Shown here: positions 56,885 to 64,000 of the stretch, in pieces
How positions within the stretch are numbered: the first letter of the stretch is position 1
Layout: each line of letters begins with the position of its first letter
Assembly: GCF_024721305.1 (NCBI RefSeq)
Contig: NZ_JAMXOD010000005.1
Location: 1 to 64,000 of the forward strand
Reading direction: 5' to 3'
DNA length: 64,000 bases
Source of the DNA: Aequitasia blattaphilus
GTDB taxonomy: Bacteria; Bacillota; Clostridia; Lachnospirales; Lachnospiraceae
Position numbers and translations under genes: made by a program
The notes under the pieces: generated by a model
What the model saw: only the letters and a program-made list of their open reading frames with translations
Databases searched by the model: none
What the model was told of the DNA's origin: nothing

Positions 56885-59638
56885 TTATTTTAAAGTTTTT
56901 CTCTTAATAATCATTACCCACACAATCAAAGTAACACAGAGCAGAAAAATCAATAGCCCTATAGTAGAATTTCTACTGTCTCCTGTTCTTGGATTGCTAT
57001 TATCTCCTGTTTTAAGATTGCTATTATCTCCTGTTTTTGGATTTCCTTTTGCTTCCTTATTTGACTTTGAGTCTGCATTTTCTTCTTTTTCCTTTTCCCA
57101 CTGTACAGCGCAGGTCTTACTCTGAACAGAAAGACTCGTCACAGAGTCTGTTACTACCACATAGTAAGAACTGCCCTCCTCTCCTTTCGGCAAAACCAAA
57201 CGATTCTCTGTTGCTCCCTCTACAGGCGCTCCGTTCTTGTACCATTGATAGTTCAGTGCATAGTCACCTTCTGCCACAACTGAAAGGGTAATCTGAGAAT
57301 CCGTAGCCTTTGTCGTAATTGATTCTGGCAAATCCACAATAAGCGTAGGTGAAACAGCGCTATGTACCGTCACTTCTGCAGTCGGAGTATCGAGATAGGT
57401 TGTACCTCCATCCACAGAAACTTTTATTGTATAAATCTGATCAGCAGCTGTCACATTGGCCGGAAAAGTATAGGTGGCGGTTTGGGATGTATCACCACCT
57501 AACATCGATGTAATTGGTGTGGCATTTCCCTCTAGAAAGACTGCTGCACTCACACCATAAGCAAGACCTGTTCCACAAATGCTAAGCTTACTTGTTCCTC
57601 CAGAGCTTCTGTGTTCACTCTTATCAACTGTTACGCTGGATACGGTCTTGGCAATCAAGCAGGTCCTACTCTGAACAGAAAGACTCGTCACAGAGTCTGT
57701 TACTACCACATAGTAAGAACTGCCCTCCTCCCCTTTCGGTAACACCAAATGATTCTCTGTTGCTCCCGCTACAGGCTCTCCGTTCTTGTACCATTGATAG
57801 TTCAGTTCATAGTCACCTTCTGCCGCAACAGAAAGGGTAATCTGAGAATCCGTAGCCTTCGTCGTAATGGATTCTGGTAAATCCACAATAAACGCAGGCG
57901 CAGCAGCACTATGTACCGTTACTTCTGCAGTCGGAGTATCGAGATAGGTTGTACCTCCATCCACAGAAACTTTTATTGTATAGGTCTGATCAGCACCTGT
58001 CACATTGGCCGGAAAAGTATAGGTGGCGGTTTGGGATGTATCACTACCTAACATCGATGTAATTGGTATAGCATTTCCCTCTAGAAAAACTGCTGCGCTC
58101 ACACCATAAGTAAGGCCTGTTCCGCTAATGTTAAGTTTGCTTGTTCCTCCAGAGCTTCTGTGTTCACTCTTATCAACTGTTACGTTGGATACTGCCTTGG
58201 CAATAAACGATGCCGAGACGGCAACCTCTTCTCCAGGCATTACAAACGTATATTCTCCCGGCGTCTGGGTGGCGGTTAATGCAATACCGTCTGGATTACT
58301 CTCTGAAATGATTTTTAAGCTATCCCTTACATAAATGCAGTTTTCTTCTGGATTCGCAGCTACAGTTATTGTATCTCCCTTAACACCTTTTGTTATGAAT
58401 GCACCTTGTATCGTAGATTCCACCTTACCATAGCCAACTGTTTCATCATTAATAGAATATCCACTCCATCTCATCTTCGCTGCTGCACCTGGAACAAAAA
58501 TAAATCCAGAGTGGTAATCCCCTATAGCAATCTCAGAATAATGTCCTTGTGGCAACCAAACACATGCACTCATGTCGGTAGGCAGCCCATACTGATCCGA
58601 TTCGGATGCTACCGTTGCCGCTCGATAGTCCCCAATTGAAAACGCTGTGCCAGTCCGCAAATCTGTTCCATATTGCTCGTGCACGTTTGGCACCGTAACA
58701 GGATAAACACGGTTTCCCTTCCCATCATTTGTATTTTCACCTACTGGAAGTTTTCCATTTACAGCAAAGAAGCTCCCGCCGGTTATAGTAAGGGTACCAC
58801 CATTGTATTCATGCTCTCCTGCTCCTACATCAAATCCTCTAATCGCGCCTGCGGAAATAAACCCACCATTTATAATAAGACTTCCACCATTTCCTCGACT
58901 TCCTCCACCGATTCCCGCACCTGAGCCCTCTTTAACAATGGCAGTAACATATCCTCCATTTACAGTAACATCACCCCCGGAACCCTCATAATATCCACCA
59001 ATTCCAGCGGCTTCTCCTGTAGAAGTAGCTAAAAGCCGTCCACCATTAACAACGACCGTTCCGCAATCTTCACTGCCAGGATTCCCGCCAATTCCAGCGC
59101 CGGAAGCACTTTCTGTTTGTAGGGTTCCGATCCCCTCCATCGACGAATCATCCTCAATCGTTAAGGTTGCTCCACTGGGAACATGAATTCCAGCGTAGGT
59201 GTTTCCTTCAATAAAGTTTTCTCCCGCCAAAAAAAGTGTTAGCTTCGCCCCTTGCTCCAACTTCAGTGGACTACCCCATTGTGGTCTATATATATTGACA
59301 TTTTTAAGTATTACTGAACCATTGTAAGAATCTGGAATAACAAAGCGTCTGCTTAAAGGGTTATCTGCATTATACGAATGACATGCGCCAGTCACACATA
59401 TATCACCCGAATTAAGTGTAATTACACTTATGCTCACCTCTGAGTTTACTGTGTTAACAACACTAAATTTTCCTCCTGATTCCATTGCTGCCTTGTTCAA
59501 TTCTTCATTGCTCCAAGATACATCAATTGTTGTTAATTCCGCCGCTTGTACAACACTTAACTTATTCCCAGAAAAAATAGGCAAACACAAAAAAAGAAAC
59601 AGTGTTGCCAAAATAATTTTTTTCAACGTTTTATTCAT
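56885..59638 (-). CDS. Large cell-wall anchored protein with beta-helix region and duplicated domain
   Basis: About 917 residues from ATG 59638 (GAGAGGA upstream). Signal peptide (about 1-35, ending VQAAE), a Gly-rich right-handed beta-helix-like region at about 90-270 with repeats around GAGIGG and VNGG(R/Y)(L/V), a middle domain at about 300-480, then two nearly identical 183-residue units at about 475-842 with SSGGTSKL and YQWYKNG motifs (Ig-like), and a charged spacer. It ends with three 8-residue repeats (NPKTGDNS, NLKTGDNS, NPRTGDSR), a hydrophobic helix and a basic tail: a sortase-type sorting signal of NPxTG form. Role is probably adhesion or glycan binding; not proven. It is a single gene. 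Confidence 0.85.
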   Translation of the reverse strand: MNKTLKKIILATLFLFLCLPIFSGNKLSVVQAAELTTIDVSWSNEELNKAAMESGGKFSVVNTVNSEVSISVITLNSGDICVTGACHSYNADNPLSRRFVIPDSYNGSVILKNVNIYRPQWGSPLKLEQGAKLTLFLAGENFIEGNTYAGIHVPSGATLTIEDDSSMEGIGTLQTESASGAGIGGNPGSEDCGTVVVNGGRLLATSTGEAAGIGGYYEGSGGDVTVNGGYVTAIVKEGSGAGIGGGSRGNGGSLIINGGFISAGAIRGFDVGAGEHEYNGGTLTITGGSFFAVNGKLPVGENTNDGKGNRVYPVTVPNVHEQYGTDLRTGTAFSIGDYRAATVASESDQYGLPTDMSACVWLPQGHYSEIAIGDYHSGFIFVPGAAAKMRWSGYSINDETVGYGKVESTIQGAFITKGVKGDTITVAANPEENCIYVRDSLKIISESNPDGIALTATQTPGEYTFVMPGEEVAVSASFIAKAVSNVTVDKSEHRSSGGTSKLNISGTGLTYGVSAAVFLEGNAIPITSMLGSDTSQTATYTFPANVTGADQTYTIKVSVDGGTTYLDTPTAEVTVHSAAAPAFIVDLPESITTKATDSQITLSVAAEGDYELNYQWYKNGEPVAGATENHLVLPKGEEGSSYYVVVTDSVTSLSVQSRTCLIAKTVSSVTVDKSEHRSSGGTSKLSICGTGLAYGVSAAVFLEGNATPITSMLGGDTSQTATYTFPANVTAADQIYTIKVSVDGGTTYLDTPTAEVTVHSAVSPTLIVDLPESITTKATDSQITLSVVAEGDYALNYQWYKNGAPVEGATENRLVLPKGEEGSSYYVVVTDSVTSLSVQSKTCAVQWEKEKEENADSKSNKEAKGNPKTGDNSNLKTGDNSNPRTGDSRNSTIGLLIFLLCVTLIVWVMIIKRKTLK
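56979..57045 (-). repeat. 24-bp tandem repeat encoding the triple sorting-like motif
   Basis: Three copies with exact 24-bp spacing (TCTCCTGTT at 56979, 57003, 57027) encode the NPKTGDNS-type repeats just before the final membrane helix. Confidence 0.8.
57111..58208 (-). repeat. Tandem duplication of a 549-bp (183-codon) unit
   Basis: Bases 57111-57659 and 57660-58208 are near-identical when offset by exactly 549; differences are scattered single bases. Each encodes an Ig-like pair of beta domains inside the wall-anchored protein. The whole-codon length keeps the frame. Confidence 0.9.
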
Positions 59639-59772
59639 AACATTCCTCTCTCTCAGCATAATATAGATATTATATCATAGTCGAGCCTTTTTAACACAAT
59701 TTGCATTAAATTCATTATCGAACTTTTACTTCTGAATCCCCCCCGATCTGGAGCCCACAATATACACCCAAA

Positions 59773-59804
59773 AAGGAGCCCTCACCAATTGACGATAGCT
59801 CCTT
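59773..59804 (-). terminator. Terminator downstream of the U32 gene
   Basis: Minus-strand AAGGAGC pairs with GCTCCTT and TTTTTGG follows. Confidence 0.65.
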
Positions 59805-59841
59805 ATCTCTCACTTAAAATATGATTTTCTCCAAAATATAT

Positions 59842-61065
59842 CTATTCTTGCTTTCTCAAAATATCAAAAACTTCAGCCTCACCACTTAATTCCACATACA
59901 AAACCTGCTTCGGATGCGGTGCACTTTCTTGCTCATTTCCATCCTCATCAAGAATACGCTTCACAGTCACCAATGGGTTCTCCCCGTTTGGCTTCATAAT
60001 CTCAATCTCTTCCCCTACACTAAATTTATTCTTCTGCTCAATCCGATAAAGTCCATCTTTTACTTCTTTAATCATACCAAGATACGTATATTCTTTCACA
60101 TACGTATTGCTATCATAAATCTGCGTGGATTCATCTGGCTTTCCAAAATAAAATCCCGTGGTAAACTGACGATAAGTACAATTCGAGATTTGCTCCAGAT
60201 ACCATGGCATATTTTCTTCGTACTTTTTCGGATTCTCAAAATAATCATCAATAGCCTTCCGATAAGTTCTTGCAACCGTTGCCACATAAAGAGCTGTTTT
60301 CATCCTGCCTTCAATTTTGAAACTGTCGATACCGGCTTCCACCATTTCCGGAATGTGTTCAATCATACAAAGATCCTTGGAGTTGAAAATATAGGTACCT
60401 CTTTCATTTTCATAGACCGGCATATATTCTCCCGGTCTTGTCTCTTCCACTACCGAATACTTCCAACGGCAAGGATGCGTACAGGCTCCCCTGTTTGCAT
60501 CTCTTCCTGTAAAATAGTTGCTCAAAAGACATCTGCCAGAATAACTGATGCACATCGCCCCATGCATGAAACTCTCAATCTCCATTTCCTCAGGAATTTT
60601 TTCACGAATTTCTTTAATCTCCTTTAAAGAAAGCTCTCTTGCACTTACCACTCGTTTCGCTCCCAGATTCCACCAAAAAAGATACGTACCATAATTGGTG
60701 TTATTCGCCTGTGTGCTTATGTGAATTTCAATTTCCGGGCATATCTCCTTTGCAATCTGAAAAATAGCAGGATCGGCGATAATAAGAGCGTCTGGACCCA
60801 TATCCTTCAGCAGAGTGAAATACTCCCTTACACCTTCTAAATCCTCGTTATGAGCCAATATATTGGCTGTAACATACACCTTAACATCTCTTTCATGAGC
60901 AAAGTCGATACCTGCTCTCATATCCTCTGTAGAGAAGTTCTTTGCTTTTGCCCGAAGACCAAAAGCTTCTCCACCTATATAAACTGCATCTGCACCAAAT
61001 ACGACTGCGGTTTTCAGTACCTCAAGGCTACTTGCTGGCACTAATAATTCCGGTTTTTTTCTCAT
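59842..61065 (-). CDS. trhP: TrhP-like U32 family protein (tRNA wobble uridine hydroxylation)
   Basis: A 407-residue U32 protein. The signature region is ESFMHGAMCISYSGRCLLSNYF near residue 165 (one part of it), with CTHPCRWKY nearby, giving iron-sulfur cysteines. In E. coli and Bacillus, U32 proteins make 5-hydroxyuridine at tRNA position 34 from prephenate. It lies 1 bp after the O-methyltransferase that completes 5-methoxyuridine, which supports this job over the older protease label. GAGGAG precedes ATG 61065. Confidence 0.8.
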   Translation of the reverse strand: MRKKPELLVPASSLEVLKTAVVFGADAVYIGGEAFGLRAKAKNFSTEDMRAGIDFAHERDVKVYVTANILAHNEDLEGVREYFTLLKDMGPDALIIADPAIFQIAKEICPEIEIHISTQANNTNYGTYLFWWNLGAKRVVSARELSLKEIKEIREKIPEEMEIESFMHGAMCISYSGRCLLSNYFTGRDANRGACTHPCRWKYSVVEETRPGEYMPVYENERGTYIFNSKDLCMIEHIPEMVEAGIDSFKIEGRMKTALYVATVARTYRKAIDDYFENPKKYEENMPWYLEQISNCTYRQFTTGFYFGKPDESTQIYDSNTYVKEYTYLGMIKEVKDGLYRIEQKNKFSVGEEIEIMKPNGENPLVTVKRILDEDGNEQESAPHPKQVLYVELSGEAEVFDILRKQE

Positions 61066-61066
61066 T

Positions 61067-61714
61067 TTATTTCTCCTCGTTTTTTATACTTAGGGCAACC
61101 CCATCTCCCAAAGGTAAAATCGATGTTGTTAAACTCTTATGATGTTTAATTGCATACAAGTACTCTCTCATTCTACCATGAATCGTTCGATCCCTTCTCT
61201 TAATCCCATATCTTGATTCCAGAATATCTCCCTCCTGCAAAACATTATCTGTCAAAAGAATTCCTCCTTCTCTCAACAGTCTCAGCAGCACAGGAAGATA
61301 GTAGATATATTGACCCTTCGCTCCATCCAGAAAAATGAAATCATAAGTCTCTTCCAGACCTTCAATCACATCTTTTGCATCCCCTTCAATTAAGGTTATT
61401 TTGTTTTCCATTTCAGCTCTTTGAATGTTATTTCTTGCAATAGGAATTCTTTTTGCATAATTTTCGATTGTGGTGATTTGTGTCTCTTTTCCTGTATAAG
61501 TCCCCATATATACGGCAGAAAAACCAATTGCCGTACCGATTTCTAATATATTTTGAGGACTGTGAATTTGAAGGATTGTTCTTAAAAAGGATTGGGTTTC
61601 CTTTTTAATAATCGGCACATATCCTTGAATTGCTTCCTTTTCCAGCTCCCCTAAAATTCCTTTATTCTCTTCTTCTAAAGATTGCAAGTAAACCGAAAGT
61701 CGACTCGTATCCAT
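61067..61714 (-). CDS. trmR: TrmR-like tRNA 5-hydroxyuridine methyltransferase
   Basis: A 215-residue class I methyltransferase of the O-methyltransferase 3 family. SAM motif I is ILEIGTAIGFSAVYMG near residue 55, and EGDAKDVIEGL and YDFIFLDGAKGQY follow. Bacillus TrmR (YrrM) methylates 5-hydroxyuridine in tRNA to 5-methoxyuridine. Placement next to the U32 gene matches Bacillus yrrMNO. Confidence 0.85.
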   Translation of the reverse strand: MDTSRLSVYLQSLEEENKGILGELEKEAIQGYVPIIKKETQSFLRTILQIHSPQNILEIGTAIGFSAVYMGTYTGKETQITTIENYAKRIPIARNNIQRAEMENKITLIEGDAKDVIEGLEETYDFIFLDGAKGQYIYYLPVLLRLLREGGILLTDNVLQEGDILESRYGIKRRDRTIHGRMREYLYAIKHHKSLTTSILPLGDGVALSIKNEEK

Positions 61715-61774
61715 TATTTCCTCCCTGAAACGAAATGAAAAGGAGCGAATTACCCGCCCCTTCTCCTGTCTTTA

Positions 61775-63442
61775 TTAAACGTCCATAATAATCGGTAAAA
61801 TCATTGGTCTTCTCTTCGTTCTCTTCCAAATGAAATCATTCATTGTATCACGGATTACTAATTTTATTTTACTCCAATCCGCATTTTTCTGATGAGCCAG
61901 GCAATCTTCTACGGCCTTTGTTAAAACCTTTCTTGCCTCTTCCATCAACCCTTCTGATTCTCGTACATAGACAAAACCTCTTGAAACAATATCCGGTCCT
62001 GCCATAAGCTGATTACTGCCCCGTTCTAAAGTAAGTACCACAATCATAATTCCATCTTCTGCCAAATGTTGACGATCCCGCAGAACAATATTTCCTACAT
62101 CTCCTACACCTAGCCCATCTACCAGAATTTCTCCTGTTGGTACATGATCCACGACCTTTGCGCTTTCTTCACAAAGCTCTAAAACATCTCCTGATTGAAG
62201 AATAAATGTATTCTCCTTTGGTATTCCAAGAGACTGTGCAATATTCAAATTCGCTCTTAAATGTCTGTATTCACCGTGTACCGGCACTGCATATTTGGGA
62301 TGTACCAGAGAATAAATAAGCTTCAACTCTTCCTGACAAGCATGTCCTGATACATGAGCCTCTTGTACAATTACATTAGCACCCTTTTCATACAATTCAT
62401 TTACTACCTTCGATACCGATTTCTCATTTCCTGGAATCGGAGAGGAGCTAAATATAACAGTATCTCCTGGCATTATTGTCACTTTTTTGTGAATATCCGC
62501 TGCCATTCTGGAAAGAGCTGCCATAGACTCTCCCTGACTTCCGGTTGTAATAATAACAGTTTTTTCTGGGGGATAATTTTTAAGCTGGTCTACACTAATT
62601 AATGTTTTGTCTGGAACATCCAGGTATCCCAGTTCTCCTGCAACATCAATAATGTTCACCATACTTCTTCCTTCAACTACTACTTTTCGATCGTACTTAA
62701 TGGCCGAATTAATAATCTGCTGTACACGATCCACATTGGATGCAAAAGTCGCAACAATAATTCTCGAGTTTGCGTGTTCTGCAAACATATGATCAAAAGC
62801 AATTCCTACTGTTTTCTCCGACTGAGTAAATCCCGGCCGCTCAGCATTTGTACTGTCTGATAAAAGAGCAAGAACACCTTTCTTTCCAATTTCAGCAAAT
62901 CTTTGTAAATCAATAGAATCTCCAAAAACTGGAGTATAATCCACCTTAAAGTCTCCTGTATGAACAATGATTCCTGCTGGCGAATATATGGCCAAAGCCG
63001 ATGCATCCTGAATACTGTGATTCGTTTTAATAAACTCGATCCGAAACTTTCCGAGATTAATCGATTGTCCGTGACGCACGACCTTTCTTCTTGTACTGCG
63101 CAGCAGATTATGCTCTGTTAGCTTCTTTTCAATAATTCCCATCGTTAACTTCGTTGTATAAATCGGAATATTGATTTCTCTTAACACATACGCCAAGGCT
63201 CCGATATGATCCTCATGGCCATGGGTAATAATAAACCCTTTCACTTTTTCGATGTTATCTTTCAGATACGTAACATCTGGGATTACCAAATCAATTCCCA
63301 GCATTCCGTCTTCTGGAAATGACAAACCGCAATCCACCACAATAATACTGTCTTCATATTCAAAGGCAGTAATATTCATTCCGATTTTTTCCAATCCCCC
63401 GAGTGGAATAATTCGGACCTTTCCTTTGTATTCTTTTTTCAA
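61775..63442 (-). CDS. rnj: Ribonuclease J
   Basis: A 555-residue metallo-beta-lactamase/beta-CASP RNase. ITHGHEDHIGAL holds the metal ligands near residue 75, VHTGDFKVDYTP near 160, beta-CASP region to about 450 (SGHACQEELKLIYSLVHPK, part of it), and a C-terminal dimer domain. It has 5'-3' exo- and endoribonuclease activity in mRNA decay. Between fur and trmR. Confidence 0.96.
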   Translation of the reverse strand: MKKEYKGKVRIIPLGGLEKIGMNITAFEYEDSIIVVDCGLSFPEDGMLGIDLVIPDVTYLKDNIEKVKGFIITHGHEDHIGALAYVLREINIPIYTTKLTMGIIEKKLTEHNLLRSTRRKVVRHGQSINLGKFRIEFIKTNHSIQDASALAIYSPAGIIVHTGDFKVDYTPVFGDSIDLQRFAEIGKKGVLALLSDSTNAERPGFTQSEKTVGIAFDHMFAEHANSRIIVATFASNVDRVQQIINSAIKYDRKVVVEGRSMVNIIDVAGELGYLDVPDKTLISVDQLKNYPPEKTVIITTGSQGESMAALSRMAADIHKKVTIMPGDTVIFSSSPIPGNEKSVSKVVNELYEKGANVIVQEAHVSGHACQEELKLIYSLVHPKYAVPVHGEYRHLRANLNIAQSLGIPKENTFILQSGDVLELCEESAKVVDHVPTGEILVDGLGVGDVGNIVLRDRQHLAEDGIMIVVLTLERGSNQLMAGPDIVSRGFVYVRESEGLMEEARKVLTKAVEDCLAHQKNADWSKIKLVIRDTMNDFIWKRTKRRPMILPIIMDV

Positions 63443-63460
63443 TTTAATACCTCCATTTTC

Positions 63461-63910
63461 TTATTTTGAACGGCACTCTTTACATACACCGTAAAATTTT
63501 AATTCATGATCCAGAACGTGAAATCCTGTCTCCTCTTCAATGAAATCCTCTAACGAATCCAGTCGATCATCCTTAAAAGGTGTTACCTTCCCACACTCCT
63601 TACATATGAGGTGATGGTGATGATGTACGCCTTCTTCTAAACTGGTCTGGGCAATTTCATATCTTGTATATCCGTCATCAAGACTAATTCGGTCTACCAG
63701 CTTCATTTCATACAATAGTTGAACAGTACGATAAATCGTTGCCAGTCCAATATCCGGATAATCTTCTCTTACCAATTCATAAATATCCTCAGCCGATAAA
63801 TGCTTATCTTTCTGACTAGCCAACACTTCCAAGACAATTAATCTCTGTTGTGTTATCTTTAAACCTTTTTCTTTCAGTAATGTTTTAAATGTTTCCTGAT
63901 TAATAGACAT
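63461..63910 (-). CDS. Fur-family metal- or peroxide-responsive repressor
   Basis: About 149 residues from ATG 63910. Winged helix (about 1-80, SAEDIYELVREDYPDIGLATIYRTVQLL, given as 36-63) and metal domain with HHHHHLICKECGK near 90 and CKECRSK at the end (two CxxC structural zinc sites). Fur, Zur and PerR are not separated with certainty. It follows a DUF1292 gene and precedes RNase J, the standard clostridial order. Confidence 0.93.
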   Translation of the reverse strand: MSINQETFKTLLKEKGLKITQQRLIVLEVLASQKDKHLSAEDIYELVREDYPDIGLATIYRTVQLLYEMKLVDRISLDDGYTRYEIAQTSLEEGVHHHHHLICKECGKVTPFKDDRLDSLEDFIEEETGFHVLDHELKFYGVCKECRSK

Positions 63911-63917
63911 AGATTCC

Positions 63918-64000
63918 CTACCTTTCAATCGACACATCTTCCAAGAGTTCTTCAAACACCTTCAGTACTGCGTTTAACTCTTCTTCGTCTTCAACTTCTT
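63918..64000 (-). CDS. DUF1292 family protein, C-terminal end only
   Basis: The last 26 codons (ending ELLEDVSIER, TAG at 63920-63918) read in from the right edge of the window. The acidic EVEDEEELNAVLKVFEELLED tail (up to that length) fits DUF1292 proteins, which usually sit just upstream of fur in Clostridia. Most of the gene lies beyond the window. Confidence 0.65.
   Translation of the reverse strand, partial: EVEDEEELNAVLKVFEELLEDVSIER

Noticed and set aside
59914-60627. Long plus-strand open frame of 237 codons
   Set aside because: It lies entirely antisense to the well-conserved U32 gene and shows no family resemblance.

Overview
The window is about 64 kb of low-GC Firmicutes chromosome, most likely from an anaerobic Lachnospiraceae-type Clostridium relative. 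This rests on the gene set (CodY, RNase J, CIRCE-controlled groESL, class II GalT, DUF1292-Fur-RNase J order, Bce-type and LytTR regulators, Cys-rich DUF families), on AAGGAG ribosome-binding sites, and on many intergenic U-tailed hairpins. No rRNA, tRNA or CRISPR array was seen. Most genes are on the minus strand.

Layout. 1-1.2 kb: one end of an IS200/IS605 element (tnpA plus the 5' part of tnpB), apparently inserted into a pentapeptide-repeat gene. 1.8-6.7 kb: a methyltransferase, a LytTR regulator / surface protein / AraC-type HTH cluster, and a formate/nitrite-family channel behind a palindrome-rich control region. 6.7-8.8 kb: a leader with two abutting small ORFs, mutually exclusive stems and a terminator, ahead of a MutS2-like ATPase without a Smr domain. 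8.9-13 kb: hydrolase, DUF2085, zinc ribbon, endonuclease IV and RecQ. 13-17 kb: a TetR regulator with a 44-bp nested palindrome and a pair of ABC exporter half-transporters that both carry lesions (an amber codon in one, an internal deletion with frameshift in the other). 17-22.7 kb: PAP2 phosphatase, membrane XRE regulator, a MacB-like three-gene ABC system and Ogt.

22.9-29.5 kb: a complete Bce-type peptide-antibiotic sensing and detoxification module with a canonical operator, then a PadR-DUF1700-DUF4097 cassette. 29.6-35.3 kb: a fructoside/sucrose operon (LacI regulator, lipoprotein binding protein, two permeases, GH32 enzyme). No ATPase is encoded in it, so a shared MsiK-like ATPase elsewhere is implied. 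35.5-42.1 kb: DUF5688, EF-P, YqeG, shikimate kinase, an amidase and the galKTM Leloir genes. 42.3-48.6 kb: AGCS symporter, IMP dehydrogenase, GroESL and CodY. 48.7-53.4 kb: TopA, DprA and ComM/YifB.

53.5-56.8 kb: a GlnK/GlnL-like two-component system followed by a PfoR-like EIIC membrane protein. Three TTTTG(T/A) repeats at 10-bp spacing separate them and resemble the known GlnL box. 56.9-59.6 kb: a large wall-anchored protein with a perfectly phased 549-bp tandem duplication and a triplicated sorting-like motif. 59.8-64 kb: TrhP-like U32 protein with TrmR-like methyltransferase (tRNA wobble uridine hydroxylation and methylation), RNase J, a Fur-family repressor and the tail of a DUF1292 gene.

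The least conventional item is the 6.7-8.8 kb locus: a candidate ribosome-sensing attenuator in front of a KOW-retaining, Smr-less MutS2 relative.
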